Below are positions 24,988-38,781 of a stretch of DNA of 64,000 bases, one piece after another. Numbering within the stretch: the first letter of the stretch is position 1; every line of letters begins with the position of its first letter. The notes beneath the pieces are model-generated. The model saw only the letters and a list, made by a program, of their open reading frames with translations, did not search any database and was not told where the DNA came from. A program made the position numbers and the translations under genes. The stretch is from assembly GCA_016748015.1 (NCBI GenBank), contig JAAOMT010000697.1, forward strand, positions 1-64,000, read 5' to 3'. The DNA comes from Geosiphon pyriformis (lineage: Eukaryota > Glomeromycota > Glomeromycetes > Archaeosporales > Geosiphonaceae).

Positions 24988-25329
24988 AAGTTAGACTTAT
25001 ATCTTTAAAAACTGTTAAAAAAATAACAATATTTCTAGTTACAATAGAGTTAAAATACACAACAATATAATATACTTATATATCTAAAATAAGATTATAA
25101 GCAATAATACATATTTTTTTATTATATAATAAAACCAAATTAAAAATATTATAAACAGTTATGTTTATTAGCAATATATAAAAAAAAACATAATAACAGT
25201 TTTTATTATCCTATAATTATTTGTTAATATTGGCTTTTATTATGTGTATCAAGTCTTTATTCAAGAGAATTAACTATTTAAAAAACATTAAATTAACAAT
25301 TTTAAAATTTTCAAACTTAACAAGCATTT

Positions 25330-25856
25330 TTTGTTAAAAATCAATTAATTATATTTTAATAAAAATTAATTAACTATATTTAATAAAAACAATTTTGTCA
25401 AATTTAAATAATATTGTTTTAAGCACTAATTTAAAAAGATTTACTAAAATTTTTTAATCTAATCTAATATTAATTTTTTTCAAATTAATATTAACCAAAA
25501 CTTTTTTATTTATAATTAACTACTTAATAGCTTTTAAATTAACTTTAGATATAAATAATATTTTAATAATGTTTTGGAATTTTAAGAAAGTTAATGTTCT
25601 TTCAAAACCATCAATTTAATAAAAAAGTTTCTTAATAAATTTTACTTTTTTATTTAAAAACTTATTAAAAATTATAGTAAAATCAACATTTAATACAAAT
25701 AATTTGATTGGTTTAAAATTTCTACTTTTTTTGATATTTACAATTATATGCATATTGGTACTAATAAATATAAGCAATAATAGTTTATTATTCTTTAGTA
25801 TATTAAAAAACAGTTTTTTAGAAAGTGCAATTAAATTATAAGTTTTAGTATAAATG
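25330..25856 (-). pseudogene. Relic of LINE ORF1, cut by an LTR
   Basis: The minus-strand translation from 25850 downward follows ORF1 of the full-length LINE: TYNLIALSKKLFFN, then FKPIKLFVLNVDF and KKVKFIKKLFY (compare FEPVKSFALDVEL and KLFKIKKIFY), then VLVNINLKKINI (compare IIVNDNLKKVNI). It stops at 25856 where LTR D begins. Confidence 0.65.
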
Positions 25857-26811
25857 TTGTTAGAAATGATTATTTGGGGTCTCAAATCAAATAACAAACC
25901 CATAACTTGATGCTTAATAGCTAATTTTGTTGATAATATCTGAAGGTTTTAGTTGTTTGAAGATTTTAATTGGAGTTTTTTGTATAATAGACAGAGATTC
26001 AAATGTGGTTTTTTTTTAGTGATATTTCAAGTGTTATTTTCAGATTAATGTGTCCATTATTTTCCGAAATTGCAATTCCATCAATTTTTTTCTTAGCATG
26101 GTAATCAATAATCTCCTGGTAAGCTATCCTCAAATCTGAATATCTATTCTTATTCCCGAGTCTTTTACTAGTGCTATATCCTGATGTTTGTAACTTAGTA
26201 CTTAATTTTTAATTGATTAGTATACAACAATAAAAGAGAAAATAAAAGAAAGAAGAGAAAATAAAGAAAATAAGCCAAGACAATTAAGTTAGTATTCCGT
26301 TAATAACCATAATCAAGAGCTATTGTTCTAATATAGTTAAGTATTAGCAGCTATCAACATGAAGTGTTAATAGTTTAGAGTTTTAATGAATATTTACAAT
26401 TCAATAATAACAATATAAATTGGATATAGATAAGTATTTTATTAATATTTTGATGATTTCACTTCAGTAGATATGAACTATCCTTAAAGTGATTAGTCAA
26501 TAGATAAAAAAGAAAGTTCAAACTAAGAAATCTGTTTTTTTTGCTTCTAATGCTACTGCTATATATACATATTTGAGATTTCTTAATTTCTCAATTTTTT
26601 CTATCAGGAATCTTAGAATTTCTGGAATCCTGCAATTTTTTAAGAAGAATTCTGAAATTCTGAAATCCTGTAATTTCTTGTATGAAAATCTTGTAATTTC
26701 TGAAATCCTGTAATTTTTTTGAGAAGAATTCTGGAATTCCATATTTTATTATGTCTACTTCTAATTGGCTATTATATATACTACTATGATTCCTATATTC
26801 TATGAATAATA
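25857..26811 (-). repeat. Degenerate LTR (D) of the Ty3-type family, probably solo
   Basis: It starts TGTTAGAAATGATTATTTGGGG and follows the LTR at 1721 through the CAAATAACAAAC, ATATCTGAAGGTTTT and GACAGAGATTCAAATG blocks. A TATA run lies at about 26559-26570 and a GGAATTCC-type repeat module at 26580-26740. No primer-binding site or polypurine tract is visible beside it, so it looks like a solo LTR or an orphaned end. Confidence 0.7.
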
Positions 26812-27772
26812 ATACTTTAATTAATAGAGATAACCATAGTCTTTTCATAATTTATATTTAAAGTAAAAAAATTTTTAATAAATAAATTCACATTAATTTT
26901 AAAAAAAAAAGAAAAACAGATATTATATTATTTTTTATAATAAAATTCAGAATTTTAGAAGTTTTTTATTATATTAGTATTGATTTTTTTGATTTTAAAA
27001 ATATTTGTTATAAAATTAAAGTTGTTTTTATCTTTATTATTTAATTTATTATAATTATTAATAAAAAAAAGGCCATTTTTATTATGATTAAACTCAGTTT
27101 TTATATTAAAAACACATTAATATTACTAAAAGATTTGTTTAAAGACATATTTTTATTATTATTTGAGTATTTAATATTATTAACCAAAATTTTTTATTTT
27201 TATAAGAATATATTATTAATAAACCATAAAAAAATTCTTTGGTTTTTTTTTTAGATATATTACTGCTTATAACAACTGTTAATTCTATTATAAATGATTT
27301 TTTTTTGTAAAATTGTAAATAAAGTATTAAAATTATAAAACTAAATTTTTTTTGTGGTTTTTTAAATTATTAAAAAAAATTAAATTTTAATAAAACCAAT
27401 TTTTTTTACATTAGTTTAAAATATTATAAAAACAGTTATATTTAAAACAATATTATTATTTGGTTAAAAAAATGTTTTTTGGCTTAAAATACAAGAAAAA
27501 ATATTATTATTAATTTATAATTATTGTTGTTTTTCTGTTTTAATATTTTTACAATATTAATTTTATATATATATAAAAATTAAAATTTATAAAATTTTTG
27601 TTTAAAATACAAAGTTTTATTAGTTTGTTTTAATTTTTTTTAGTTTTAACCAATATTTATTATTTTTTTATAACACATATTATTGTTATTATTGTACAAT
27701 TTTAATTTTTTTATTAAATACTAAAAATAAACTATTAAAAATATATGTAATTATTTTTAGTTTATTAAATTT

Positions 27773-27804
<32 letters not shown>

Positions 27805-28774
27805 TAAATAAAATTTATATATTATTTAATATAATAAAATAAATTAAATAATCTAAATAAAACAATATTACTAATCTATTAAAACATAAATATTGTTATT
27901 AATATTCAAAAAAAATGCATATAATTTGTGTAAACCAAAACAAATACCAAAAGTTTTAAGAATTTTAAGCAATTTTACAACACTAATTAAAAGCAAAAAT
28001 AATAAATTATAGATTATAAATAGTATAAAACTATATTAATATATTAAATTGTCTTTTTTATAACTATTTTATACTTAAATTTATTAATTTTATTTTATTA
28101 CAGTAATTATTTTCAAACCACATATAAAATCTACAAGTTTACTAATAAAAATTTTAATATTTTTAAATACAAACAAAGCTTTTAATATTAATTATTAAAA
28201 ATAATATTTTTATAAATAATAATATATAATATATTATCAAATACACAAAAAAAAAGCAACTGTAATATATTAAGTAATAATAAATACAATTTTAACAAAG
28301 ATTTTTACAAAATAACATAATTTATTTTATATATAAAAATATGATTAAAGAATTCAATTTTTTTGTACTAAAAACAAAAAATATTAAACTATTTTTTATT
28401 ATATAATAATATACAAATAATAATATAAAGTTTTTATAAAATAAAAACATAAACCAATTATAAATTTACAAGTAAATTTAAAAATCATAAATAAATTAAA
28501 ATACTAAACCAAAAAAATCTAAACTCTAATTTATATTTTTAATTAAATTTTTATTAAAAATATTAAAATCTGGTCTAACTTTTTACTAAGTATATTATAA
28601 AGCTCTAAAAATATTATACATAAAATACTAAGTATTTTTAAAAACCACTATTTTATTAATCTTAATATATTTTTTATAAATACATATAAAAATATTATAT
28701 TTAAGCAGAATACAGTATAATAAGCTATTATAAAAAAATACAAAGAAAAAAAGCTAAAAAAAACAGATAAAAAA
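26812..28774. other. Gene-free AT-rich DNA with an (ATTT)n microsatellite
   Basis: A/T runs with stops in all frames. A perfect ATTT repeat of about 8 units lies near 27771-27803. Nothing else recognisable. Confidence 0.6.
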
Positions 28775-29635
28775 ATAGACCAATAGGAGAATAGTACTTA
28801 ATACATAAACACAATGTTAGAAAACTATAATACATTACTCAACAATAGCATATTGCTAGTGAATTATAATATACTGCTCAATAATATGAGCAATATTAGT
28901 GAATTATGGCACATTCAACAATATAAGCAATATTAGTAAATTAAGACATACTGCTTAACAATATAAACAATATTAAAAAAATTAGAGTATATTGCTCAAG
29001 AAAATATGAGATCTTATAGAACAAAAAATATGTATATATAGTGAAAGTATTAAAAACAGAAAAAAACAGAATCCAGTTTAGAATTACTATCTACAACTCA
29101 TTAATTATTTTATACTCTCCTTTCAAAAAATAGTTTTTCTACAACTTAAAGCAAAATTAAATCACATATCAATAAAATATCAATTACTACTTGAATCTAT
29201 TTTATTATTATTTAATTAAAAAATATTAAAATTGCTTCTACTTTATCAATACTTCATGTTGATAAAATTCAATTTTTAACAATATAAGACCAATAGCTCT
29301 TGATTATAGCTATTAATAAGATACTAATTTTTAATTTTTTTTAATTTTTTTTAATTTTTTATTTGTTGTTTTGATTTACTAACTGATTAAAAAAATTAAG
29401 CATTAAGTAATTTAAAGTTAAAAGGCATAACTACCAAAATAAACCAGTCGCTACACTAAAGAAAAAAATTTAATGGAATAACTATTTCAAGAGACTATTG
29501 AAACAACTGCTAAATCTTTGTTTATTATACAAAAAACTCAATCAAAATCTTCAGATATTACTAATACTACTCAGCTATTGAATATTAAGTTATAAGTTTG
29601 TTATTTGTATCAATATTTCAAATAATTATTTGTAA
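28775..29635 (+). repeat. Degenerate LTR (E) of the Ty3-type family, plus orientation
   Basis: Opposite orientation to the other long copies. It contains the TTGCTGAGCAATGTGC-type tandem module (28830-29000) of LTR A, a TATA run at about 29029-29041, the AATAGCTCTTGATTATAGCTATT block and the terminal AAATAATTATTTGTAATA. Boundaries are approximate. Confidence 0.65.
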
Positions 29636-30079
29636 TACAAATTAATCAATTTTTTTATTTTTTAAAATACTTAAATAGTTTTTAATTTTTAATTAAGTTA
29701 CAATAAAAAATTTATATTTGATAATACTTGCTATATAATATTTTTTAAGTTAACAATAATTATAAAAGTTTAGTAATACTATATTCAACTTAAATAAACA
29801 GATATCTAAAGTAGTTTAACTATTCAAATTTAAAAATTAGTATATATTTCAAAGTTAATAATTGTTTATAATTTTATTAACATAAAAAAAATCAAATTAT
29901 TTACTTTAATACTAACAACTATATTTATATTTAAAAAAAAAGCTAGTGTTTAAAAAACTTTAAAGTTTTGTATAATACTAATTTTTTTGGATTAAATTTG
30001 ACTCTATTTTTGCTGATTATATAATTAAAAAAGACCAAATTTATTTTTTTAAAGTAATATTTCACAATATTTAATTTCA
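29636..30079. other. AT-rich spacer
   Basis: No recognisable coding or RNA signal between LTR E and the reverse transcriptase relic. Confidence 0.5.
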
Positions 30080-30560
30080 ATTCTGTTTTTTGTAATTGTT
30101 AAAAAACTTTTTATATATAAATCAAATAAGCTTTAAAAATTAATAAATAGATATTAATGTTATTAAGATAAACAATTATTAATTACCATAGGAGTCTTTT
30201 GTAAACAATATTTATAAGCTATTAGAATATTGTTAGTATATTGTAAAATCTAAAAAACATACTATTAAACTTATAATTTCTTTTTTGTATTGTGAAAACT
30301 GTTTTTAGCTAATTTTTAAGATTTATTTCTATTTGTCAATATCTATTTTCTAAATCTAAGATTAAGAAATATTTAATTTTATCAAAAACATTTAATATAT
30401 TGTTAATTTTTAGTAAAAAATAGATATCTTTAACTGTAATATTGTTGAGTTGACAATAGTTAACACAAAATTTGATTTTTCTGTTTTTTTTTAACAAAAA
30501 CAATTAATAAAATCTAAGAACTTTGTGATAATTGAATAAGATTATTGTAAAGTATTTATT
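30080..30560 (-). pseudogene. Relic of a second type of Ty3-like reverse transcriptase
   Basis: On the minus strand one frame reads IKFCVNYCQLNNITVKDIYF, then a linker and KYFLILDLENRY before a stop. This is the Ty3 RT pattern FCVDYRxLN...KYFSxLDLxSGY. Further down a frame gives IVYLNNINI, where the family has a YLDD box. The wording (NITVKD rather than GITHGD) differs from element C, so a different Ty3 family is represented. Confidence 0.65.
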
Positions 30561-31009
30561 GAAATTTTTTTTAATAAATTAATAACTAATAAGTAAGACT
30601 TAATATGTTTATTGGCATTTTAAAAAAGCATTTTTATATGAATTTGATGTTAAACAATATTAGTTTTTCTTAAATTGTTGTTGTTTTTTACAAATATATT
30701 AATATATTTGGTAATAAGTTGTTTAAATTGTCTTTGTTGTTGAGATTTTAAAAAATTTATGTTGATTTTTGTTAATTTTTCTTTAATAAAGTAGTAGTTT
30801 TCTGTAATAGAAAATATATTTTGATTTAAAAGAAGTATGTGTTTTATAATTTAATAAAATTTAAAACAATTTAAGAGATATTATTCAATAAAAATTAACA
30901 AAAATCAAAAATAATAATATTATAAAATATTAACCAATTATTAAATAATAGTATAAATAGCATAAAGCAATAAATAAAATTAAAAAACATAATATGTATA
31001 TAATAGAAT
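30561..31009. other. AT-rich flank of the RT relic
   Basis: May contain further decayed polyprotein. I see no motif I can defend. Confidence 0.4.
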
Positions 31010-31988
31010 ATTATTATTTATAGAAAGTAGAAGTATTATTATAGTTAGAAAAATAGCCAATTAGAAATAAACATAGTAACAAAGGAATTCCAGGATTTTT
31101 CTAAGAGAATTACAGGATTCCAGAATTCTAGGATTCTTTATAAGAAATTGCAAAATTTCAGAATTTCAGAATTCCAGAATTTCTTTAAAGGAATTACAAG
31201 ATTCCAGAAATCTTATATAACACCAACTATATATATATAGCAGTAGTATTAAAAACAAAAAAATAATTAATACAAATTCAGAATTTGGTTTAGTTTCAGT
31301 TTAGTATTTCTTTTTTTATCTATTAATTAACCCTCACTTTATAAATAATTAATATTTACCAAAGTAAATTTATTAACAAAATATTAAATAAAACATACTT
31401 ATTATCATTCAATTCATATTACTATTGTTTGTTTGAGCCATTAATTACTCTTTTATTTATTAATACTTTATGTTGATAATATCTAATACTTAATTATACT
31501 AGAACAATAGCTCTTAATTATGGCTATTGATAGAATACTAAAATTTTTTTTTCTTTATTCTCTTTTATTTTTTTTATTTTTTTTTATTTTTTTTTATTTT
31601 TGTTGTTAATTTACTAACTGATTAAAAAAATTAACATATGAGGTACTAATATTAGGATATAGTATTGGTAAAAGACCAAAAAATAAGAATAGACACTCAG
31701 AATTGAGAATAACTTACCAAAAGATACTGATCATCAAGCTGAGAAAAAAATTGACAGAATATAGATATTCCAGAAAGTGATAGATACCAAAGCATATCAA
31801 CTTAAGGATTAGAAAAGAACTGGAAACATTATAAAAGAATATTACTATTGAATCTCTGTTCATTATACAAAAAACTTCACCAAAACCTTCAGATATAAAC
31901 ACTTTCAAATATTACCCAACCATACAAGCCATTAAACACCAAGTTATAGATTTGTTATTTGTTTTCAGATCTTAAATAATCATCTGTA
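31010..31988 (+). repeat. Degenerate LTR (F) of the Ty3-type family, plus orientation
   Basis: It follows the reverse complement of the LTR at 57129-57978: TAGAATATTATT, GCCAATTAGAAATAAACATAGTA, then GGAATTCCAGGATT-type tandem units (31085-31205). A TATA run at 31229-31240, a GCTCTTAATTATGGCTATTGAT block and an AAATAATCATCTGTAATA end follow. No internal region is adjacent. Confidence 0.7.
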
Positions 31989-33639
31989 ATAATACAAAAC
32001 ATGCACAAATATATCTAATTTAATATATTTATGAATAAATAAGCCAAAAAGCATTTACAATTAAACAAAAAATCTAATAACTTAATAATTACTTATTAAT
32101 TAGTTAGAAAAAACATAATCATATATAACTTAAAATATATATATATATATAATAGTTTTCTAACTAAAAAAACAGATTAATAAGAAATCAGAAAAAAAGA
32201 AATTAAATTATAATTTTAAGAAAAGCTGAAAAATATATCTTCTTTAAATTTATTAAAAATAGAATATTATTTTACTATAAGTAAAAAAATACAAATGTTT
32301 AATATTAATATAAGATAAAAAAAATATTTTTACAAAAACTTTAAAAAAAGACCCAAACAGAAGTGTAAAGATATAGAAATTTTTCTTAAAAAATTAGTAT
32401 AACAATACCTATTAACAGCAATTTTAATAGAAATATTATACTATACATTAAATCAAATAAAAAAACATTCATTAGAAAAAATTATTTAATACTTACTAAG
32501 AGTTAAAAAAAACTTACCAAGCTAAATTTTTAAATTTTTAAATAAAAAAAATAGTAATAATTTATCAAATGAAAATTTAGTATAAATTAAAAATAGTACT
32601 TATTAAAACTAATATATTTATCTATATGTAATAATTAAATATTTTTTAATATTATCTTTTAATCTAAAACTATATTTAAAGTTAATTATAATACAATTCT
32701 TAAAAAAACATATCTTATAATAAGAATTTTTTTTAAAAATGTTGCTATATATTATTCCAATTTTTAATTTATTTAATAAAACAATAAAATGGCTATTAAG
32801 ATTATAAAATATAATTAAGAACTTTTTCATTTCTTTAAGAGAATAAATATTAGAAATTAAAATATTATATTTTCTGCAAATTTGTTTATTGAATTCAAAA
32901 ATTTATTAAGTAGTAGTAAATTTTGAACAGTTGTAGATTTCTTGATATTTTTCAAAAAGTAGAATAGTAATTAATTGAAAAAGTTAAAAAATCTGGTAAA
33001 ATTTATTTTGTATATTAAGAATTATATTAACTGAAATTGTGAATTGTTTAATTAAATTAAAACTTTGTGTTCTTTTTTCATTTTTTCTTAATTGTTTTCT
33101 ATTGTTTACAGATTGTAAACCAAAAATATTAATTAGGAATAACTAAATAACTTGGGCAATTTTTTTAGCATGTTTAATTTTAAAAAACTTTTTAGTCTTA
33201 TTTTATAACATAATAGTAATATTTTCAATATATTTTATATTAATAACTCTTTTTTTAATATTGATTTTTTTGTTTGTTAATAATAATTAAAAAGCAATTT
33301 AGATTATTGCTTTTGGTAGTATTTTAAAAATAATTTTAAGATTGATTTTTGTTAGTAATTTTGGTTAAAAAGCAAAGTATCTTTGTCAAAATATTGTAAA
33401 TTATATTCTGCATTAATTTTATGAGCTTTTTTTGGTTTAATCTTTGGTCTATTGTTGTTAAAGTATTTGAGTTGTATTGTTAACTGATTTTTAAAAAAAT
33501 AAATTAAAGTTGTTAATATTTTTTTTTGTTTAAATTTTCCAAATTTAATCTCATATTTATTATTTTTAATAGATAATAATATGTTAAAAACATAATATTT
33601 TAGATATTATTAATTATTATAAGACATAATACATTCTTT
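31989..33639. other. Gene-free AT-rich DNA
   Basis: A/T-rich with no recognisable gene. Short open frames such as 32618-32830 (-) are A/T artefacts. Confidence 0.55.
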
Positions 33640-34590
33640 ATAAATATTCATTAATATGATTTTTTGGATTGGTAATTAGTCTTGTTTTATTTCTAACTTA
33701 TTTGATTTTGATTATTGTTCTTGGTTTGTTCTGATTATATTTGATTTACAAAGTAATTTAAATACTGTTATTATTAAAACTGGTACTTTGAAAAAGTATT
33801 ATATCTAGTAAAAAACTTCTAAATGCTAATGCTGTTTTAAGTATTAAGACTTGGATTATTTAATTATTAATTATAAAATGTTTTTACCTTTCTTTCCTAA
33901 GACTTTTAAGACTTTTATGTATTATTTTGTTGATATTAAGTCTTATGCCAAAGCTGTCACTTTTATGTCTTTTAGTTTTTAGTTTTTCAGTTGGTTTTGC
34001 TCTTTTTGCTAATATAATAATTGATATTTTTGTGGTTTTTTTTTAATTAATCTCTTTGAAATTTAATTTGACTAAGTTTTTTGTTCTGATTAAGTCTATT
34101 ATTAAGCTGGTTGATTTTTTGATTATTATATTTAAACAATTTATTAATGATAATTTAGTTTCAAGTAAAGCACTTAGGTTTAAGATCAATAAAGTTATAA
34201 TATATATAAATGTTTTTAGCAAAGCTATTAATAAATTAGAGTATAAGATAATTATTTTAAAATCTAAATATGACTATAAAAATATTAATATAGCCAGTCC
34301 TTAGATAAATTTGTCTACAATAGATAATAATACATTTTTTAATTTAATATTATTTTAAGAATATAAATTTGTTACTATAAAGACCAAAATATTGAAAACA
34401 GCTAAATGACTAATTAAAATAGTTAATAATAATGCTATATTATTTGAAATTATTTAAAAGATGTTTTTTTTGAATAAGTTTTCTTTTAATAACATCAATA
34501 TAGTATAGTCTGAGCTAATTTAAGTAGTTAATTATATGTAAAAAATACATAAATTGTATTTAGTCTTAATATATTTAGTTTATGCCTAAT
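33640..34590 (+). pseudogene. Degenerate repeat copy R1, probably LINE ORF1-like
   Basis: Homologous along its length to 36640-37560. Shared landmarks are ATATTTGATTTACAAA, GCTTGGATTATTT-like and AATTATAAAATGTTTTTA blocks. Translation gives SLKFNLTKFFVLIKSIIKLV, then QFINDNLVSSKALRFKINKV, corresponding to the same order in the other copy. The repeating Val/Leu-rich, Lys-spaced style resembles LINE ORF1 C-termini, but the assignment is an inference. Confidence 0.5.
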
Positions 34591-35899
34591 ATCTAAATAG
34601 TAGTTAGATTTTATTTATTAAATATATAATAAATAAAAAAAACATATAAAATAAAATAAAAATATTTTTTTATAATTAGATTAATTAATTAAACTTAATT
34701 CTTAAAATTTGAAAAAAATTAAATATTTATTATAAATATTTAATAATATATTAATTAAATATAATAATTATTATAAATTTATATATCTTTTAAATTAATA
34801 ATTTGGTTTTAAATTAGTAGTTAAATTTTCTTTGTAGTTTTTTAATATTAATTAATAATAATAATTTGTTATTATTACTTTTAAATTCAAAATACTTTTT
34901 AATAAAATAATTATTAAAATTAATATTTATACAAAAATTATATTATATAAAAAACTTTTGAATATTAATATTATTACAAATATTAAAGTTTAAAAAACTT
35001 TGACTTTTAATTACAAATTGTTTTTTTTTAGTTTTTTAAACCAGTTTTATAAGTTTTTTGTAATATTTAAAATTTTTGTTAATTAATTTACTGATTTAAA
35101 GTTTTATACCAAAATTATTGTCTTATTTGAATTTATAATTTTGTTTTTTTATTGGTTTTATTATAATTTTAAAATTGATTTATTTAAGTTTAAACTTTAA
35201 AATTTATTAAATTTAATAAATTTGTTATTATTAAAATTATTTTGGTTAATTTAATTATTTTTTTTGTGTTAATTTAAACATATTTTGTTATAAATACTAA
35301 AGTTTTAAATTAAAATTTTATGTTATTTATTTGTTTAAAAACTCAAATGCAAACATTTTTTGTTTTTTTAATTTTATGATCATAATTAAAGCAAAAAATA
35401 AAAAAGCTATATTTGATATATTTTCTAAGATATTTAATAAAGTTTCAATTAAAAAAGTTTTTTCTGTTGTAAAAATTGCTTGACAAAATATATTAAAGGC
35501 TTTTTTTTAAATAAAAATAATAAAAAGCTGTTTTTGATAGTTGTTAAAACATTTTACTTATTTTTAATTGGTTTTTTACCAGTTAAAATTCCCTTAAAAA
35601 ACACTTAAATCAGTTTTAATATTGTTTTTACTCTTACTAAGAACTCAAAAGTTTTTAATAATGAGACAATTAACAAATTGATTTTTTTAATTATTGCTAT
35701 TATATCTAGTATTATTAATATTATCTTTTTAAAAATAGTTAAAAAAACCAAATATTATAAAAAATAAGAATAGCTGTTTGCTTTTATTATTATTATATTA
35801 AACTTTTTTGTAATTTTAATAAAATCTTAGATAAAATCTTTATTGTATTATTTAATATATTATTTAAAATAAATTAAGATCAATTATTGGCTGTATTGT
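34591..35899. other. AT-rich DNA between the two repeat copies
   Basis: No defensible gene. It may be the 5' part of the element whose 3' part is repeat R2. Confidence 0.4.
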
Positions 35900-37560
35900 T
35901 AAATATAGTGTTTTTTAATAGATTATTGTCAGTTTTAAAAACAAAGCAACAGTTTTCTGTTGGATTATTTGTTCTTGGAAATTAGGTTAACCAAATAGAA
36001 ACTGAATTATTATTATCTTCTCTGGTTTTTAGTACTACTGCTAATAATACTTAGAAAACTATTGCTAGTCATCAAAAGTTTGCTAGATAAATAACTTTTA
36101 TTCTAATATTTAATGTTATTTTTAAAATCAAATTGCCTTATATTAAAACTGTTTTTTAGTTTTTTTATGGTTTTTTAAATATAAAACTTTTTTATGTGGA
36201 ATTTACTTCTTAGCAGTTTTTAAAAGTTGTATTTTTGGTTAAACTTGAGAGCTTTATTTATCTGGTCATTTTTAAAATTGCCAAATTTTTGGTGGTTTTT
36301 AAATTTAATTCTTTTTTTGTTATTATTGTATTGTATAATATACCTTTAGATATGTTTGTTGTTAATATTAAGATAGTTTTTAGTGTATTTAGTAAAGTTT
36401 TTTATGTTATGCTAAAACCTGTTAACATTTGATAATATGTAGTTGTTTACTTTAAAAATTTAAATATTATTACATTTATTTTGAATTATTAATCAGTTTT
36501 ATTGGACAAAAATAGTATTAGAGTTTTTTTTTTAATAAATCAAACTAAGACAATTTTGTTTTATAATAAATTTAAAATCAACTTGATCAATCTTTTTTTT
36601 GGCTGTATTGTTTTTAAAATTAATAATATAATTTTTTAAGTTAGTAGCCAAACTTGTTTTATTCTTTGTTTGTTTAATTCTGATTATTGTTTTCAGTTTG
36701 CTTTAATTATATTTGATTTACAAAATAATTTAGATGCTGTTATTATTAAAACTAGTACTTTAAGAAAGTATTAAATCTAATAAAAAACTTTTAAATATTA
36801 ATATTATATTTAATACCAAAGCTTGGATTATTTGCTTGTTAATTATAAAATGTTTTTATCTCTTTTTTTTAAGATTTTTAAGACTTTTGTATCTTATTTT
36901 ATTAATGTTAAGTTTTATGTTAAAGCTATTGTTTTTGTGTCTTTTTTAATTTCTGATCTTTTAGTTAATTTTGTTTTTTTTGCTAATATGATAGTTAATA
37001 ATTCTGTGTTTTTTTTTTAATTAATCTCTCTAAAATTTGATTTGGCCAAGTTTTTTGTTCTAATAGAGTCTATTGTTAAGTTAGTTGGTTCTTTGGTTAT
37101 TATGTTTAAACAATTTATTAATAAAAATTTGGTTTTAAGTAGTGTTTTTGGTCTTAAAATCAATAAAATTTTGGTTATATAAGTACTTTTAACAAGACTA
37201 TTGGTAAGTTGGAATAAAAAATAATTGTTTAAAAACTAAGTATAACTATAAAAATATTAATATGCCTGGTTTTTATGTAAATTTGTTTGTAATTAATAAT
37301 AATATGTTTTCTAATTTAATATTATTATAAGAATATAAACCTGTTGATATTAAAATTAATGTCTTAAAGACAATTGAATGGCTAATTAGATTGGTTAATA
37401 ATAATATTATATTATTTAAAATTGTTCAAAAGATGTCTTTTTTATATAAGTTTTTTTTTAAAGTATTAGTATAATATAGCTTGAATTGGCTTAAATAGTT
37501 GGTTATATATAAAAACCATATAAATTATATTTAGTTTTAAAACACTTAAATTATTCTTAA
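35900..37560 (+). pseudogene. Degenerate repeat copy R2, probably LINE ORF1-like
   Basis: The right part (36640-37560) pairs with R1. The left part translates to a basic stretch with PYIKTVF, FYVEFTSQQFLKVVFLVKLE and a WSVLLDKNSIRVF-like end. The last of these resembles the WFVFVEKDSVCVAK segment after the RRM-like region of the full-length LINE ORF1, apart from a stop-for-Trp change. Stops and A/T drift mark it as a relic. Confidence 0.5.
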
Positions 37561-38781
37561 TTTTTAGATAATAATTAAATTATACTTATTAAAACTTAAT
37601 AAAAAAAACCTCTAATTAGCTTAAAAATAAAAAACACTTAAATTTTTAATGTACAAAATTTTAAATATCTGTTTGTAATTATAGTAAATTTTAATAAGTT
37701 GTGTAATAGATAGTATAAAATTAGTAAAAAAATAATATTTTATCAAAAAAAAACATATATCTGTTAATTATTTTGATAGAATAGAAAAATTAAATATTTT
37801 TGGTTTAAAAAACAAATAAGTATTTATTAACTTAAGTTTAAATAGTTAGTTATATATAGTAAAAGTATAAATTAAGCTTATAATGTAACTTTTAAAAACA
37901 GTTTAAATTTTTGGTAAAATTACATTTAATTAAAACATAATTAAAAAACTATAATATTTTACATTTTATATTAATTATTTAAAAACTTAATTTATAATAA
38001 ATTATAAGTATAATTAAATATTACAATAAATTGTACAATATTTTTATTTATTTATTGATTAACGAGTGAAGCTCAAACCAGAAAAAAAGAACATCGCAAA
38101 CGCGAACCGAAACTCATACCACGTACAATATTTTAAACTATATATAACAATTAAATATTAAAATTTTTGTAAAATTAATAATATTTAAACTTAAAATAAT
38201 AATATTAAAAATATATAAAAAAGGCTTTTTTTTAAGGTTTAATAATTAAATCAATAACTTTAAAATTGGCTAATTAACTTTATTAATGTTGGTTTTTTTA
38301 ATGTCAAAACTACAATTGAAACTTGTTAACAAATTATAATTATTAGAATTTAAAAATTTTGAGCTGGTTGGAACTTGGTTTTTGGAAATATTTTATAAGT
38401 GGACATTAGTCAAAAAAAACAAAAAATTTTTTAGCACACAATAACAAGTTTTGTTTAATAAAAACACATCAAAAGTCTACTCATGTTTAATTTATTGCAA
38501 TCTTTTTAAAAAATCACATAATTATTTTATTAATGAACTCAGTTACCCCAAATATGAGAAGTTTTTTCATGTAAACTGTGAATAAAACTAAATTTTAACA
38601 ATTGACTTATTTCATATTGTTCTAATTAAAAATAAAAACACGTTGGAAGTGAGAAAGTAATCCAATTTTAGCAAGTGGGTTAAGGCTGTTGAAAACCAAT
38701 TCATCACAAACGCTTGTTCGTTGGATCGCTCCAACCTATCATTGTGGCTTGCGGCTATTTTAGTTTATTTTTTTCATTGTC
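37561..38781. other. AT-rich flank downstream of RPN3
   Basis: Mostly A/T. It contains a LINE-tail-like AACGAGTGAAGCTCAAA at 38061-38077 followed by an unusually GC-richer patch (38090-38127) with CGCAAACGCGAACCG. From about 38640 composition rises toward the RPN3 stop codon. Confidence 0.5.
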
